Positions 36,701 through 48,665 of a stretch of DNA of 64,000 bases are shown here, in pieces. Source of the DNA: Apis mellifera (lineage: Eukaryota > Arthropoda > Insecta > Hymenoptera > Apidae). The stretch spans positions 2,939,001 to 3,003,000 of the forward strand of contig NC_037652.1 in NCBI RefSeq assembly GCF_003254395.2. Reading direction: 5' to 3'. A program made the translations under genes and the position numbers. A model generated the notes under the pieces. That model ran no database searches. It was not told the origin of the DNA and saw only the letters and a program-made list of their open reading frames with translations. The stretch's first letter is position 1. Each line of letters opens with the position of its first letter.

Positions 36701-39700
36701 ATTTATGAATCCCGCAATTTATTGGAAGAAAGAAAAGAACGGAATTCACTTCTTTTCAAAAACAAAGAGAGAAAGAAAAAAGATAAAAAATATTCTTGGA
36801 ATTCGGTCTCATTCTTCTATGTTTTAATGTTTTAATTTTTCGAATGGAAAAATTATGATTCTTCGAGGAATTGAAATTATATATTTTTAAAATATATTTA
36901 TTATTCGATATTTATTATATTTTTTTTATTAAGAAACGAAAGGATAGAATTTATGGCAAAGAGTGAAAGAAAAATACAAAAGGTATTTCAGTTTCTCCTA
37001 TTAAATCGAAGTGGAAAAAAAGTTTCCAGGTAAAAAAAGTTAAAGGATGGATAAAATGGTCGGGTATGTAATTATTTCGAATTCTTTTTTATGTACAAGT
37101 TTCACGAGATTTTATTCCGTAGGTCCATCGAAAAATCGGAGAAAACATTAAGGAAATAATTGGGAAAGTAATTACTCTGAATCGTCTTTTATTAGCAACT
37201 TTTTCCATTCACTTACTTTCTACGAGATTTTGTTTTAAACATTCGTTGAGAGATCGATTTCAAAGACAGATTCCAAGGGACAGGTGAAAAGGATCTAATT
37301 CTATCTTTTTCTTTTATCTTTCTGCATTAATTACTTTTCAATTGCAACTTCTTTTTTATTTCTTAAAAGAACTTCATTTCCAATTTTTGATTAAATTATA
37401 TCTTATAGAAGCAACTTTATCATTGCTTCATTCTTACTTCTATTTTATCTTTCATTATCCTACATTATTTTTCTGATTCTTATTTCTCACGTATTATTAT
37501 CTCAAATTCTCTTTTACCGATATAATTGTATTTAATTTTTCGTTTCTTACAAGATTTTATTTCCTATTTTTTATTAAATCGACGGAAGGAAGGGAATCGA
37601 ATAAAAGAACAAAGTAGGAAAATAATTGGGGAAGTAATTTTTCTAAATCTTCCTTCACCTGGCCATTATTTTTCTTACCATTGTCTCGTCCATTTTCTTT
37701 AAAAACTTATCGTCCATCCCCATTGAGAAATCGAACAAATAAATCGTAGCGAAACTTAATCCATAATTTACCAGAGGTGGAGATAAGCTATTCGTTATTA
37801 ATGTGATGAAGTAGAATCGACCGCGTATAGTCAGACATTGGAGGAACAAAGCGGCTCGAAACTACTTAGCGAGAAAGGAAACCTCATTCTTGCGGTCCAT
37901 TCATCTTTCTCTTTACCTTTTTCCAACTCTGATTACCGTTTCTTCAACGATCCATCCCTTTCTTGCTCTTGAGAGCAAAAACTCTTCACCTTTTGTCCCC
38001 ATTCCCCACCCCTCGATTTTACCGATCAACTCTTTTCATCGACAACATCCTTTTTTTCTTTCTTTCTTCTCGATAAACTTGTTTCTTTTATGCATAAGGA
38101 ATTATTAAATAATAAACTGGAATCTTTTCTTTTGAAGAAAACGATTTTTACGATTGAAGATATGAAAGCGGATGTTATATTTTATGTTATTATATTTAAA
38201 ATATTACGTGAGGATATTAAATAGAAAAATATTAAAGAAAATGACAAGAAAAAAGTTTGAACAGCACAGTGATAAATTTAGTTAAAAAAGATTTAAAAAA
38301 AAAATATTTAATTTCATATTTGTTATTTGATAATGCAATGCTTAATAAGATGAAAAGAAAAAAAATTATTTGAAAAATCTTTAAACAAAAGAAATCTTAA
38401 TAAAAATACTCGACAAGATGGCGGGAAAAAGAAAGAAAACCTTGAGAACAACGAGAAATTATCGAGAAATTTTCAATGATAAGAAATCTTAAAAGTATTC
38501 AAGAGAGATTTATAATTTATTTCCATTATTGTCGTCGATTAGCTTTCTAAATAAATTTCATTGAATAACAAAGGAAAGAGAGAGATGGGGCATAAATCGT
38601 TGGCAGAATTCGTTTTCGCGTGGAGATACGATCAGTCAGAGTCTACTGTTTCGTTTCTTGAAAAATACGATTTACGTCGCTCGTAAATAATCGTACACCG
38701 TCGACGTGACAAGAACTTATGGAACTCGTGCCACTCTAACTGTACGATCGTATAATTAAGATTTGAGAATCGTTCTTAGTGACATTCCATAGAATTGAAT
38801 TTCTTCGATCGTTGAGATTTTGATGGATGCAATAGAACGAGAAAACGTTGGAGAAAGAGAAGGAACGAGTATCCTTGAGAATCTTAGAAAATTTCCTGAA
38901 TGTATTAAATCTTTTCAAGAAAGAATGTAATAATTTTTTTTATTGGCTAATTTAAATGTTCAAAAATTATTGAAAAATTAATTTTTAACGTAAAAAATAT
39001 TTTTACAGGAAAAAATTATTTTAGAAATACACATAGAGAAATATGTTTTAAATTTTATAAATATTCCTGGAATTATTATGAAAATTAATAATTAAGATAT
39101 AGATTAGACTAGGTTAAATTAGATTAAAGGATAAAAATCTTTACTTAATTTGATACATAGATTCACTTCTTGAATGAATATTTATAAATCATCTTATATT
39201 TTAAAAGAATCAAGCAATATTACTGGTTCAGATCCAGTTTCAAAAAACGAGATTATTTCAATATATTACTATAAAATTTTAAAGAAACTGAAAGCAATAT
39301 CAGTTCATTAATTACTGAAAAATAATCACGTGGAAACGATACATGATTTTCAAATACATATATAACAGCCACAAACCATCCTATTCTTTATTGTTCCTAC
39401 AATCGTGATCCTCGTTACTTCCACCTCTAATGTACCATATCTAACATCTCGTCACGATCACCGTTCACCCAATTTCCAATGGAAATACCTTGATCGAGGT
39501 CAGCTGCCTGTTCCCAGACCTCGACACAAGAAACGAGGCAGAAGATCGACCGACTATCCCTCTGCGAGGTGAACCGTGTTCCCGCGGTCGAGATTTCTGC
39601 CAGGTATCAGACCGCATCGAGGTCCGATTAAATTTGCAGGGGCGTTCAACCGCGAACGCAGAAACGTGTAACTCCATTTTCGAAAGACAGTAGAGGGAAT

Positions 39701-39780
39701 CATCATTCTTAGTTCATTAAATATTAAAAAGAAGTTGGCGTAGATTCTTGGTGGTGCTGGATTTTGAGGTTAGGAGGAAG

Positions 39781-40095
39781 AATATTGAATGAAAAGTGTC
39801 TAAATTCTGTGATTTGTATTTTATAATGAAGTTAATGTATAATTAATTATACATATGGTTAATTCATTGAGTATAAGAAATGTAGTAAGAAATGTATGAG
39901 ATTCTATTTTCATTTTGGGAAAACGGATGGAGAGAAATCATTTTGAATTATTATAGAGATTGGATTTTAGGAGATTAGAAATGATGAATAAATAAAAGGG
40001 CAAAATGAAATATTGAATGTAGATTTGTATTTTGTATAAAATAATGTGTAATTAATTATATAAGTTAGTTCATTAAGAAGTAATGAAAGGAAGTT
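39781..40095 (+). repeat. Degenerate duplication (~228 bp period)
   Basis: AATATTGAATG followed by ...GATTTGTATTTT...AATTAATTATA...TTCATT appears at 39781-39870 and again at 40009-40072. The spacing between the two differs by small indels. AT-rich and diverged. Confidence 0.45.
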
Positions 40096-40096
40096 G

Positions 40097-40130
40097 GTAT
40101 TATATGGTATTATATGGTATTATATTATAT
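40097..40130 (+). repeat. Short minisatellite (TGGTATTATA)3
   Basis: Three near-exact copies of a 10-base unit (GGTATTATAT) follow directly on the degenerate duplication at 39781-40095. Confidence 0.75.
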
Positions 40131-40699
40131 TAGTTAGTTCTATGATGACGTTGAAGTAAAATAGAGATTGAGGTTAAGAAAAGAAATGAATATATATTAT
40201 TAATTAAATTATGATATAAATAATGATATAAAAATCTTTTTTTTATTATATGTTTAATAGTTTTATATTATCTTTAATTTCAATATTGTGTTGGCACAAA
40301 TTAAATTATTATTACATTGAATTAACTTATATTGAATAACTTAAAACAAAATAGCATACTTCGTTTTTTTATTAGACTTATATCATTATGCTTTTCAATA
40401 AATCATTTATGATTTATATGAATGAATTTTTGATTCGCTCTATTTATGGACCATCTTGAATCGATTTTAAATATAAAGACAAAAACATCAAGAAATCATT
40501 TACAGATATTCAGATATTTATGTAAAATGCAATAAATTAAATTTTCCATTAAATGTGAAGTGAGATATATATATATTTAGAGTGAGATGACTCAATTAAA
40601 AGCAGGCAAACAGACATGAAAATATGAATCTTTTCTTAGAAACAAACTTTTATTTTTCATTGTGATGAAAAAAATTTGTTCTTGGTTCTTTTGTATTTC

Positions 40700-40830
40700 G
40701 ATATAAGAGGCAAAAGTGAATGTAATCCTTGACTTCAATGAGCGACATCTTGCGTTATCGTGCAACAGGTCTCCATTGTACTTTAAATCTTGTTGCTTTA
40801 TTATAGCAATTTCTTTAGCTTGAATCAATA
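40700..40830 (-). pseudogene. Degraded mariner transposase fragment
   Basis: The minus strand reads AIIKQQDLKYNGDLLHDNAR. The last seven residues match the conserved (L/F)H-x-DNAR block around the second catalytic Asp of mariner transposases, and the preceding Ile-Lys-x spacing also resembles the family. After that block the frame departs from any mariner sequence, and the neighbouring frame is broken by a stop, so the element is an old fragment. I found no terminal repeats or first catalytic motif around it. The match is short, hence moderate confidence. Confidence 0.4.
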
Positions 40831-43800
40831 TTAATAATTGATGACAGGAGAAAATTTTATTAAATTTTTTTTAATTATTTTTAAATTTTATTTAATCTTA
40901 TTATATTTATTTAATAATTTAGTTAGAATTAAGACATAGTTGTACGAAAGATTGGAAGAATTTGTAATTTTTTTTCGTTTCTGATGATAGAGATTGAATT
41001 TTATAATATGAATATTTTTATATTTAAAATTTTAAAAATAGGAACAACAAAATAGGATGAAGATGAAACACAGTTTGTGAGAATTCGAGTGTGTTACGTT
41101 ATTTATTTTAGAATTTGTACGCTCTGTTGTCACAAATGATTTCACAGAGCGTACCGATTCTTTAATAAGTGTCGTCAACAATTATCAACCCTTGAGGATC
41201 ATCCAAGGCTACGAAGCTTGAACAAATACAAAATAAGAAAATACTTTTGAAGAGAATATTTGTAATTTGTAGAAACATGAAACAATAAAAGAAAAAGATA
41301 TAAAGAAAAGATGTAAAAAAATATATTGTCGAATTTTTCATTCCTTCCTCTTGATAGATAGTTTAAAAGTTTTTGCATTCAGAAATTTTATATTTAAAAA
41401 ATTCAAAAATTAAATATTCAAAGTATAGAATTAAGTTTAATAATAATCATCAATTAGGTTTAATAATCTATTAATTTTAAAGTCATTAATAAAAATTCCA
41501 AAATCCAAAATACATTGCACGAAAATTTAAAATTCAAAGTCCAATAACTTGAAACATTGATAATTCATTAATCGAATATTTATGAATTTCAAATTCAAAT
41601 TTAAAAAAATTTCAAGTTTAGAGTCTAATATTTAAAATTTAAAATTCAAAACTTATAATTCAATAATTCAAATTTTAAAAATAATTTCCAAATTGAATCC
41701 AAAATTCTAAAAATCAAATAATGCAACTACTAACACAAGAATATAACAATCTTTTTTTAATCTTTGCTATTTTTTTTTCACAAGAACCCATCAATTTCCA
41801 ACTTCATCCTCCATCTTCTTCTCTTTCCCTCTCGACTCCACTCGTAGCTCGTTAACCCGAAAGGGGAATAATTTCATTAGTGTCATCTCAAAATTGGAAA
41901 AGCGTGTCTCTTCAGTAATTGCAATATTGTCTCCTTTTAGCAACTCTTCGAGTCATTTATAACAATTTCATGACAAATTTAGCCACCAATTGACATGTAA
42001 TAAATATGATACATCAAGATTCCTTTAATCCAATAATCGAATTAAAATAAATTCTTAACATGCAGCTTATGAAATATATATATAGAATTTTTGTAAATTG
42101 TGCAAAAAAAACTGTAGAGATTGTGAAGAAAAATTTATATTTCTGAAAATTGAATTATTGAAAATTATCGAAATTATTTTTAGAATAATTTACAAATCGA
42201 TTGTAAATTATTTTTCAGTTTTTCGTAAAATTTACAGAATTTTTTAAACTATAAGAGAAAAAAGAATTTATGAGGATCGAAGAATATCGAAACTATTCTT
42301 GATTAATAAATTATTTGAGAGAAATTATTTTTCAATTTTTGGATTTGATAATTTAATAAAAAAATAACGTTCAAAGGAATCTTATTTAAAGAATATTCGT
42401 ATACATTACTTTTTTCCACTACTTTCTCTTTCTCATCCGATTTATCCATATCATTAATTCTTTTTCCAATTAAATTAAAAGAGGAATAAAATATTTTATA
42501 AGTATTTAATTAACGAGCAATTCTCTTTTATTACTTTAATCTTAAATTATTCCTTTTGTCTCTAATATCCTATTATACAACTTTTAGATAACAATATATA
42601 AATAGACTTAGATGAAACAAGATATAAAATTAAATGAAATATGAAAAGTGCAAAAAAAAAAAAGTATATAAAAATAAAAATATTTCAATCTCTTGATGCT
42701 TGTTCCAAATTTTTCACAACTTTGATAAAACAATCCCTTAATATTCTTTACTGTATCCACAAAAACTATCAAAAATATCTCAAAGAACACCATTTGATCT
42801 TCTAACACAGCAGGAAATATTTTCTCGAGAACCAGTTTCCAGTGAAAGAGCACCAATTCCAGGAGGCCCATTTCGATTCCTGATAATTATCCATGGACAA
42901 TGTATCCGACGATTGGAATCCATCTTGGGCCGAGATTACCAACCTATTATTTTCATCTGCTCGTGTGTCTGGGCAATTGGGCACCGCCTTTTTCGTGTCG
43001 AGATATCATCCCCTTTTGCAATTCTATATCCTGCGAATCCTCCTTTTCGTCTTCTTCTAGAAGATGAGCTTAATTCGACGAATTAAAAGGGAAAAGAAAT
43101 ATTAACGCGAGTGCGTTTCGTTGATTTAGATTTTAAATTTTTACTTTGCTTCGAGGAGGATTCGAGGAATGGCCACTTCCGGTCGAGAGACTTTTCCATT
43201 TTGTTCGTATTTAAGAAAATTTAATTCCTCTATATATATAATCCAATCTGATTATGTTAATTATTAATTTTTCTTTTACTTTATAAAATTTTATTGTCAA
43301 AATGTGAAAATTTGATGACAGAAGGCAAATAATTTAAGGATAGAATAATTAATTATTTATGTTAAACAATTTGTATATTGTCAATAATCCATCCAATTAA
43401 TAAGTAAAAAAGGAGAATCGAATTCTGATTCTAGAACTGTCGCCATTATAATTCATCCTTAATCCACGCTATGATTCATATTCAGGTCTCAATGATGTTG
43501 TATAAGACTTGTGGAATTAAGAAAATCGATTCGAAGGATCAAACTTGGTCAAGTTTGAATCGAGTCAAGAGGTGAATTATAGAGAATTGTATATAGGGAA
43601 CAACGAAAATCGATTTCTATTATTCTGGGTTTATGTAGAACTTTGATAAACCTGTTTCATATTCCGATCGTTGCACGATTAAATCTCATTACTCCTGCAA
43701 AGCATGGTCCATTAAGAATATAATTTGCATTAAAATAGTTTATGAAAATTGCAAAAAGTTGTAATGAAATTAAAATAAGGATGAATTTATAATGGCAGTT

Positions 43801-46800
43801 ATTATTATTTCAATTCTTCAAATTTATTCAATCTTTGAATAAATTTATTAAGTTTTTTATTTGAGTTTCTTTATTTTAGAATGTTAATTTGTTGTCGATG
43901 GCCAATATCATGGAAACTAGAGATTATAATAAAATTTATAAAAATAGGAAATTTAAATGTAGCTTTATATGATTTCATAATATAATGTTCAATACTATAT
44001 TTAAATATACTATATTTAATATATAATTATATCGAGTAAAATAAAATTTCATAAAAATTGTAGAATAAAATATAGATTAAAAAAATAACAGTTCAATTAT
44101 TTTCATTACAATATCATTGTACATGATCATTATTTGTTTTAAAAAATTTTTCCATGAAAGATACTAGATTTATTCATTTATTTATTTTTTAATTAATTTG
44201 GAATAATTTAAGGATAAGGTTAATAACAAGTGATAAATAGTAGAAGGGATTTTTTTGTTAATTTTGTTAATCTAGAAATATACAATACAAGAATCAATAA
44301 AAAATAGTAAATATATTTATATATAAAAAAGAAAGAAAATGTTTTTTATAATATCTATCTCAAGAAAATATTAAATTCATCATCATTTTAAAAATTTTCA
44401 ATTATTTTTAATATCTTTTATCTTTATTTATATTTAAAAAAAATGTATATTTTAATAAAATAATAAATTATAATTAATAATCATTTTTGATTTTCTTCTA
44501 TTTCTAGAAATTTTTTAACTGTACCCAATTTAACTCTTTCTTATCATCCTCTGGTACATATAAAAAAAAATAGAAAAAGAAAAAAGAAAAAAAAAAGGCA
44601 GGGTATCGAAGAATTCTAAAATATCTACAATAAACCAAGAACACAAAAAAGCAATAACATTATTTATTGCTCAAGTATCAAGATATTCATCTCGATTCGT
44701 GGCTCGAAATCGAGACGAATCAACTACAAAGGTGAACACACTATTTACAGCACGTAATTCGGCGCCATTTTCTTCCGCCGTTTAATCCATCCCCTAACAC
44801 GGTACGATTTCACCCTCTGTATCTCAATGTTCTCGTTCTTATTAAAAATCTATGGACCATTTTATCCTTTTTCCACGAAAAAGAAGAAGCTTTATTTAGC
44901 TCATTGTTCTTATTTAACTCTTCGGTCTAAACATTTCAACGGTGGAGTGGAAAAGGACACGGAGAAAGCAACGTTTTTCTTTCTCTCTCTCTCTCTCTTT
45001 AATTTTCCACTTCTGGAACACAACGCACGAGCCCTCTCGAGCATTCTATGAAAACACAAAAAATAAAAAAAAAAAGGGAGGGGAGGGAATGAGACAGAGA
45101 AAGGAGAAACCAACGACACGTATCTTTTCAACGAACCTCGTTAATGACTCGTATCCAAAGAGTCATCCAGTTCCTTTGAAGTTTGAGGAAGAAACATTGT
45201 CCCATGTTAGGGATTAGATGGATTCATTGCTCGTTCAGTGCTCTTCCTTTATTTGATCCAGAATAAGAAATTGATGAGACGGCATCGAAACATTTATTAT
45301 TATGTTATTTTTTACTATTAATGGCTAGCTAGGATGAGACGAATTTTACTCGTCCAACTCGCGTCTTCCATGCCCGTCAAAGCTGTTCTAAACGATCCAA
45401 AGATGGCGTCATTTGTCATTTCGAATTGGAATTTTTTTTTTCTTCACTTTCGAATCGCGCGTAAATTGAGAAATTGGATCTAGTTTTAATTGTTAGTTAC
45501 ATATACATATTATGGAAAATATTATGGAAAATTGGTTGCCACTTCCTGTGATGATGAGTGATAACGAAGGATCATTGTTTATTAACAAGATGCAAACAAC
45601 AATTTCTATAATATGCTGTGAAAAAGTAATTTTTAAAAGTTATTTGACCAATTAAAAAAACCATGGTAATTTTACTTCATGCATTGCATACATTTATATT
45701 ATATTTAAATAAAATATTTATATTTTTACATTGTTCATATTGTATAATTTATTTAAATGATAATAAAATAAAGAATCGATAAAATCGCAAGTAATTTATA
45801 CATCAAACTTTCTCCCTTTTTCTCTTTACACAATAATACTTTTACAGGAAAGGGAAATTTAATATATATATATATTTTTTAATTATTATTTATAAAGCTT
45901 TGTTTTGTTCATTTGTAAGATATAGTAAAGCAGAAAATCAACAATACTGTCTGAAAAACTAACAGCGCCAGAATTTTAGGTTAGCTTGTCAGAGCTTCCA
46001 CTTGTCCGCTTCCAGATGGCGCTGTCTCTGCGCGACAAATTCCAGATAAAAACGATCTCGCCTTGAAAAATCTTCTACATCCCCAAATATCGTTATTTTA
46101 TTTATCTATTATTATTTCTTTTTTCCTTTTTTTTTATTTTATAACTTCTTTCGATTTTTTCTTTTTTTTAAGAAAATGCTTCACAGGAAACAGCAACTTA
46201 TCTTCCCATTTCTTCTCTTCCGCTTGTTCATTCGAAATGTTCACAACTCGAAATTCTTATAACCTAAATCTCACACTTATGAACATATACGAACATTTCG
46301 ATATTTTCTAATACGAAATATCGGGATAATAATAATAATAACAATAGATAATACTCTTTTAATCCTGACATCGATATACAAGAAATAAAATGCCTGCAAT
46401 AAGATACGCCCCATCTTCTTTACGATCATTCGTAAAAACATTTTACGATCTTTTCGCCATATTTCTTTTTCTTTTGTAAAATATTCCTACGATACAAGAT
46501 TCTTTCATTTCTTATCGCGTGAACATTTTTATCGATCTTTCTCGATAAAATTGGCGTACGGAAAAAAGAGGGGGAGGGGAAAAATTACATTCTGTGAAAT
46601 ACAAATTTCCAATCGCTTTAAGACTTATCATCTCTCTGCACGAGAAGAATCATTTTCCCTTTGTCCTCGCTCGTATTCGTAATTGATCGCAAAAAGACCT
46701 CGAACCTAACCTGTTCCCCGTTTCTGCCTTTCCCACTCCTTCCATCTTTCCACACAATCCAACCGAGTACACGATCGACAGCGGACCGGATGCTCTTGTA

Positions 46801-47403
46801 CGTCCATCTTGCTCCTCGTTTCCTCAGTCTTCGGGCTCTTTCAGCGATCCGCCGCCGTTTCCTAACGAGTTTTCTTCTCCTTCTTCGCCAAGATCGTCGA
46901 TCCACGGTCTGTTGGAGGCGCTGTTTGCTGGAACACTTCGAACAACAACGAAAGGAACGTTCTCCATTGTCGGCGTTTCCCTTTTTTTTTTTTTTTTAAT
47001 TTTTTCTTATTTTTTTAAATGTATATATACTTTTTTTTATAGTATTTATATTTATATTTATATTTATATATATACGTTTCGTATAATCTATTCGGTTACT
47101 TTAAGCAACCTTTCGATCGTTTTTCTTTGGAGTTTTTTTTATTTTTTTTTTTTTTTTTTTTTGCTTTGTTCCGAATTTTTTTCTCTCTCTCTCTCTTTTT
47201 TTTTTTTATTATTTCTCACTGCATTCGCTTTTTGTGGCCGGTTTTTTTTCGGTTTTTGTCGACGCGAGATTTCACGAAGGGACGAGAGCATTCTGGCCGG
47301 TGAAAGTCGGGTTCAATTTGTGTCGGTTTTACCGCTTTATTCTTTTTGCTACTGCAACCAAAAAATTGTGGATCATGCTGTTAACGCTGCAAGAAGAGGA
47401 TGG
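40831..47403. other. Intergenic, AT-rich region between the mariner fragment and the MITEs
   Basis: 41380-41720 is quasi-repetitive (AATTCAAA and TTTAAAATT words). GC-richer patches occur at 42790-43080, 44740-45180 and 46640-46965, and they carry open frames without family matches. A (CT)n run lies at 44982-44998, and T-runs dominate 46980-47200. Confidence 0.5.
46012..46022 (+). promoter_or_regulatory. CTCF-like motif with nearby inverted GCGCC
   Basis: CCAGATGGCGC fits the CCASYAGRKGGCRS-type CTCF consensus at its core positions. An inverted AGCGCCA lies at 45964-45970. Motif match only. Confidence 0.3.
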
Positions 47404-47407
47404 TTAA

Positions 47408-47813
47408 CCCTTCTAGTGGTGAGTAATGGCTTTATGATTTATCTTAATATTTCTTTCTTTTTTTTTCTACTTTTATCGTGGATTATTTTACATAATTTTC
47501 CGCTCTTTTCCTTTTCCTCCAAATTACTTGTAAATTCATATTTGTCGAAGAGACTTTTTTTTTTTTTGCTTTTTAATCATTGTTAAGATTAACTCTTATT
47601 GTTAATAAATTTGGTTCATTTGTGTCCATAAACGTATTCGTGTTTAAGGAATAATAAAAAAAAATCTGAAAAAATTCTTCGAATCGAGATTATAGTGATT
47701 GATTCGAGGAATAATTTGTTTTTAAATACATAACTCGACCGGATACGAATGAATTCGATTTATGTAGGAACAAGAGTTAATGTTCACGAGATATTTACGC
47801 ACCACTAAAAGGG
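47408..47813. mobile_element. piggyBac-like MITE (406 bp, TTAA target site, inverted ends)
   Basis: The two ends are inverted repeats. The left end reads TTAA then CCCTTCTAGTGGTGAGTAA. The right end, read on the other strand, is TTAA then CCCTTTTAGTGGTGCGTAA. Within these, 17 of 19 bases agree. Both sides are flanked by TTAA (47404-47407 and 47814-47817), the target-site duplication of the piggyBac superfamily, whose terminal repeats typically begin with CCC. The interior is T/A-rich with no transposase frame, so this is a non-autonomous miniature element. It lies downstream of the Mic60 3' end. Confidence 0.65.
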
Positions 47814-47983
47814 TTAATACAAAGAAAAAAAGTTTTTTTTTAACGATTCTTGGTTCAAGGATCGTGCAGAGATCGTAAAATTGTGAGAGAAGATTAAAAA
47901 AAAAAAAAAAAATAACGATCACTTAATCTTCGTGATTTTTATTCGACGATACGATCCCATTTACATTATTCCAAAAAAATTTA

Positions 47984-48163
47984 CACGCTATCGTTTAAAA
48001 GTTTGGAAGCAACGAGACACTTTGAAGAGAAAAACTCGAAAATTTATTAACAACAAGATATATCAACAAAGAACAAAGATAGATAAGAATCATTTTAATT
48101 TCACCTCTGAACAAAATTTTGATATTATTTCGTCAACTTCCAAACTTTTGAACGATAGCGTTG
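47984..48163. mobile_element. Tc1/mariner-like MITE (180 bp, TA target site, ~27 bp inverted ends)
   Basis: The left end CACGCTATCGTTTAAAAG continuing TTTGGAAG is mirrored at the right end by CTTCCAAAC continuing TTTTGAACGATAGCGTTG. About 25 of 27 positions pair. The element is flanked by TA on each side (47982-47983 and 48164-48165), the target duplication of Tc1/mariner elements. The interior is purine-rich and non-coding. It sits only 170 bp from the piggyBac-like element. Confidence 0.6.
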
Positions 48164-48327
48164 TATATTTCATTCAAACACAAAAGAAAAAGAAAAAGCT
48201 AAATATACGCGAAATATACTCTCCTCGAAAGAATATTTCGTATCTTTCGTTCACGAGCCGGAAAGCAAGGTTCAACCGGAAGTTATAAATAACTAGATCG
48301 AGAAATTCTGTTGAACAATCCAGTATA

Positions 48328-48333
48328 TTTAAT
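48328..48333 (-). terminator. Possible poly-A signal (ATTAAA variant) for Mic60
   Basis: The minus strand reads ATTAAA here, 277 nt after the read-through stop and about 30 nt after the alternative TGA. It is the commonest variant of the poly-A hexamer, but the AT-rich context makes chance occurrence likely. A canonical AATAAA on the same strand lies further on at 48043-48048, inside the Tc1-like element. Confidence 0.25.
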
Positions 48334-48363
48334 ATTTACTTTTCCAATTATTATTATAAACAA

Positions 48364-48399
48364 TCAAAAATACATTTTTTGGGTCCTCACCTTGACAGT
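48364..48399 (-). CDS. Mic60: Alternative terminal exon or 9-nt microexon of Mic60 (candidate)
   Basis: On the minus strand, 282 nt beyond the possible donor at 48681, an acceptor AAATTTCAG is followed by ACTGTCAAG and then GTGAGG. Read as a terminal exon in phase 0, it encodes TVKVRTQKMYF and a TGA at 48366-48364. Read as a microexon, it would be 48391-48399 (9 nt, Thr-Val-Lys), spliced at the consensus donor AAG|GTGAGG to a further exon that I did not find. The evidence is splice motifs and frame only; there is no family similarity in so short a peptide. Confidence 0.3.
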   Translation of the reverse strand, partial: TVKVRTQKMYF

Positions 48400-48609
48400 C
48401 TGAAATTTCTCCATTTCTTTTTTTTCCTTTTTTTTTTCTTTTCAAAATATTATCGAGAGAACGAGTTTTTTTTTTTTTTCCTTACACAGAAGAAGAGGTG
48501 AAAATATTATTGTTCGCGATTTTTTTTTTTTTTAAAGGGATATACTATAATGTGAACTATACAAAAATTTGTTTACTAGGTAGTGTCTTTTGATATTCTT
48601 GTTGTTTTT

Positions 48610-48627
48610 TCAATTCTTTGTTTTTTT

Positions 48628-48665
<38 letters not shown>

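Larger units (their letters stand above)
29486..40699. other. Intergenic, AT-rich and microsatellite-rich region
   Basis: It follows the Ly6-gene poly-A signal. Apart from microsatellites (30989-31815) and a CTCF-like site at 33732, the most notable patch is 39480-39690, where the plus strand is open in more than one frame between plausible splice sites (see findings). The 37-codon ATG frame at 30299-30412 has no recognisable features. Confidence 0.5.

Noticed and set aside
46912..47586. Longest open frame of the window (224 codons, plus strand)
   Set aside because: It is mostly Phe/Ile/Tyr from poly-T and (TA)n sequence, spans the left end of the piggyBac-like MITE, and has no family motif.
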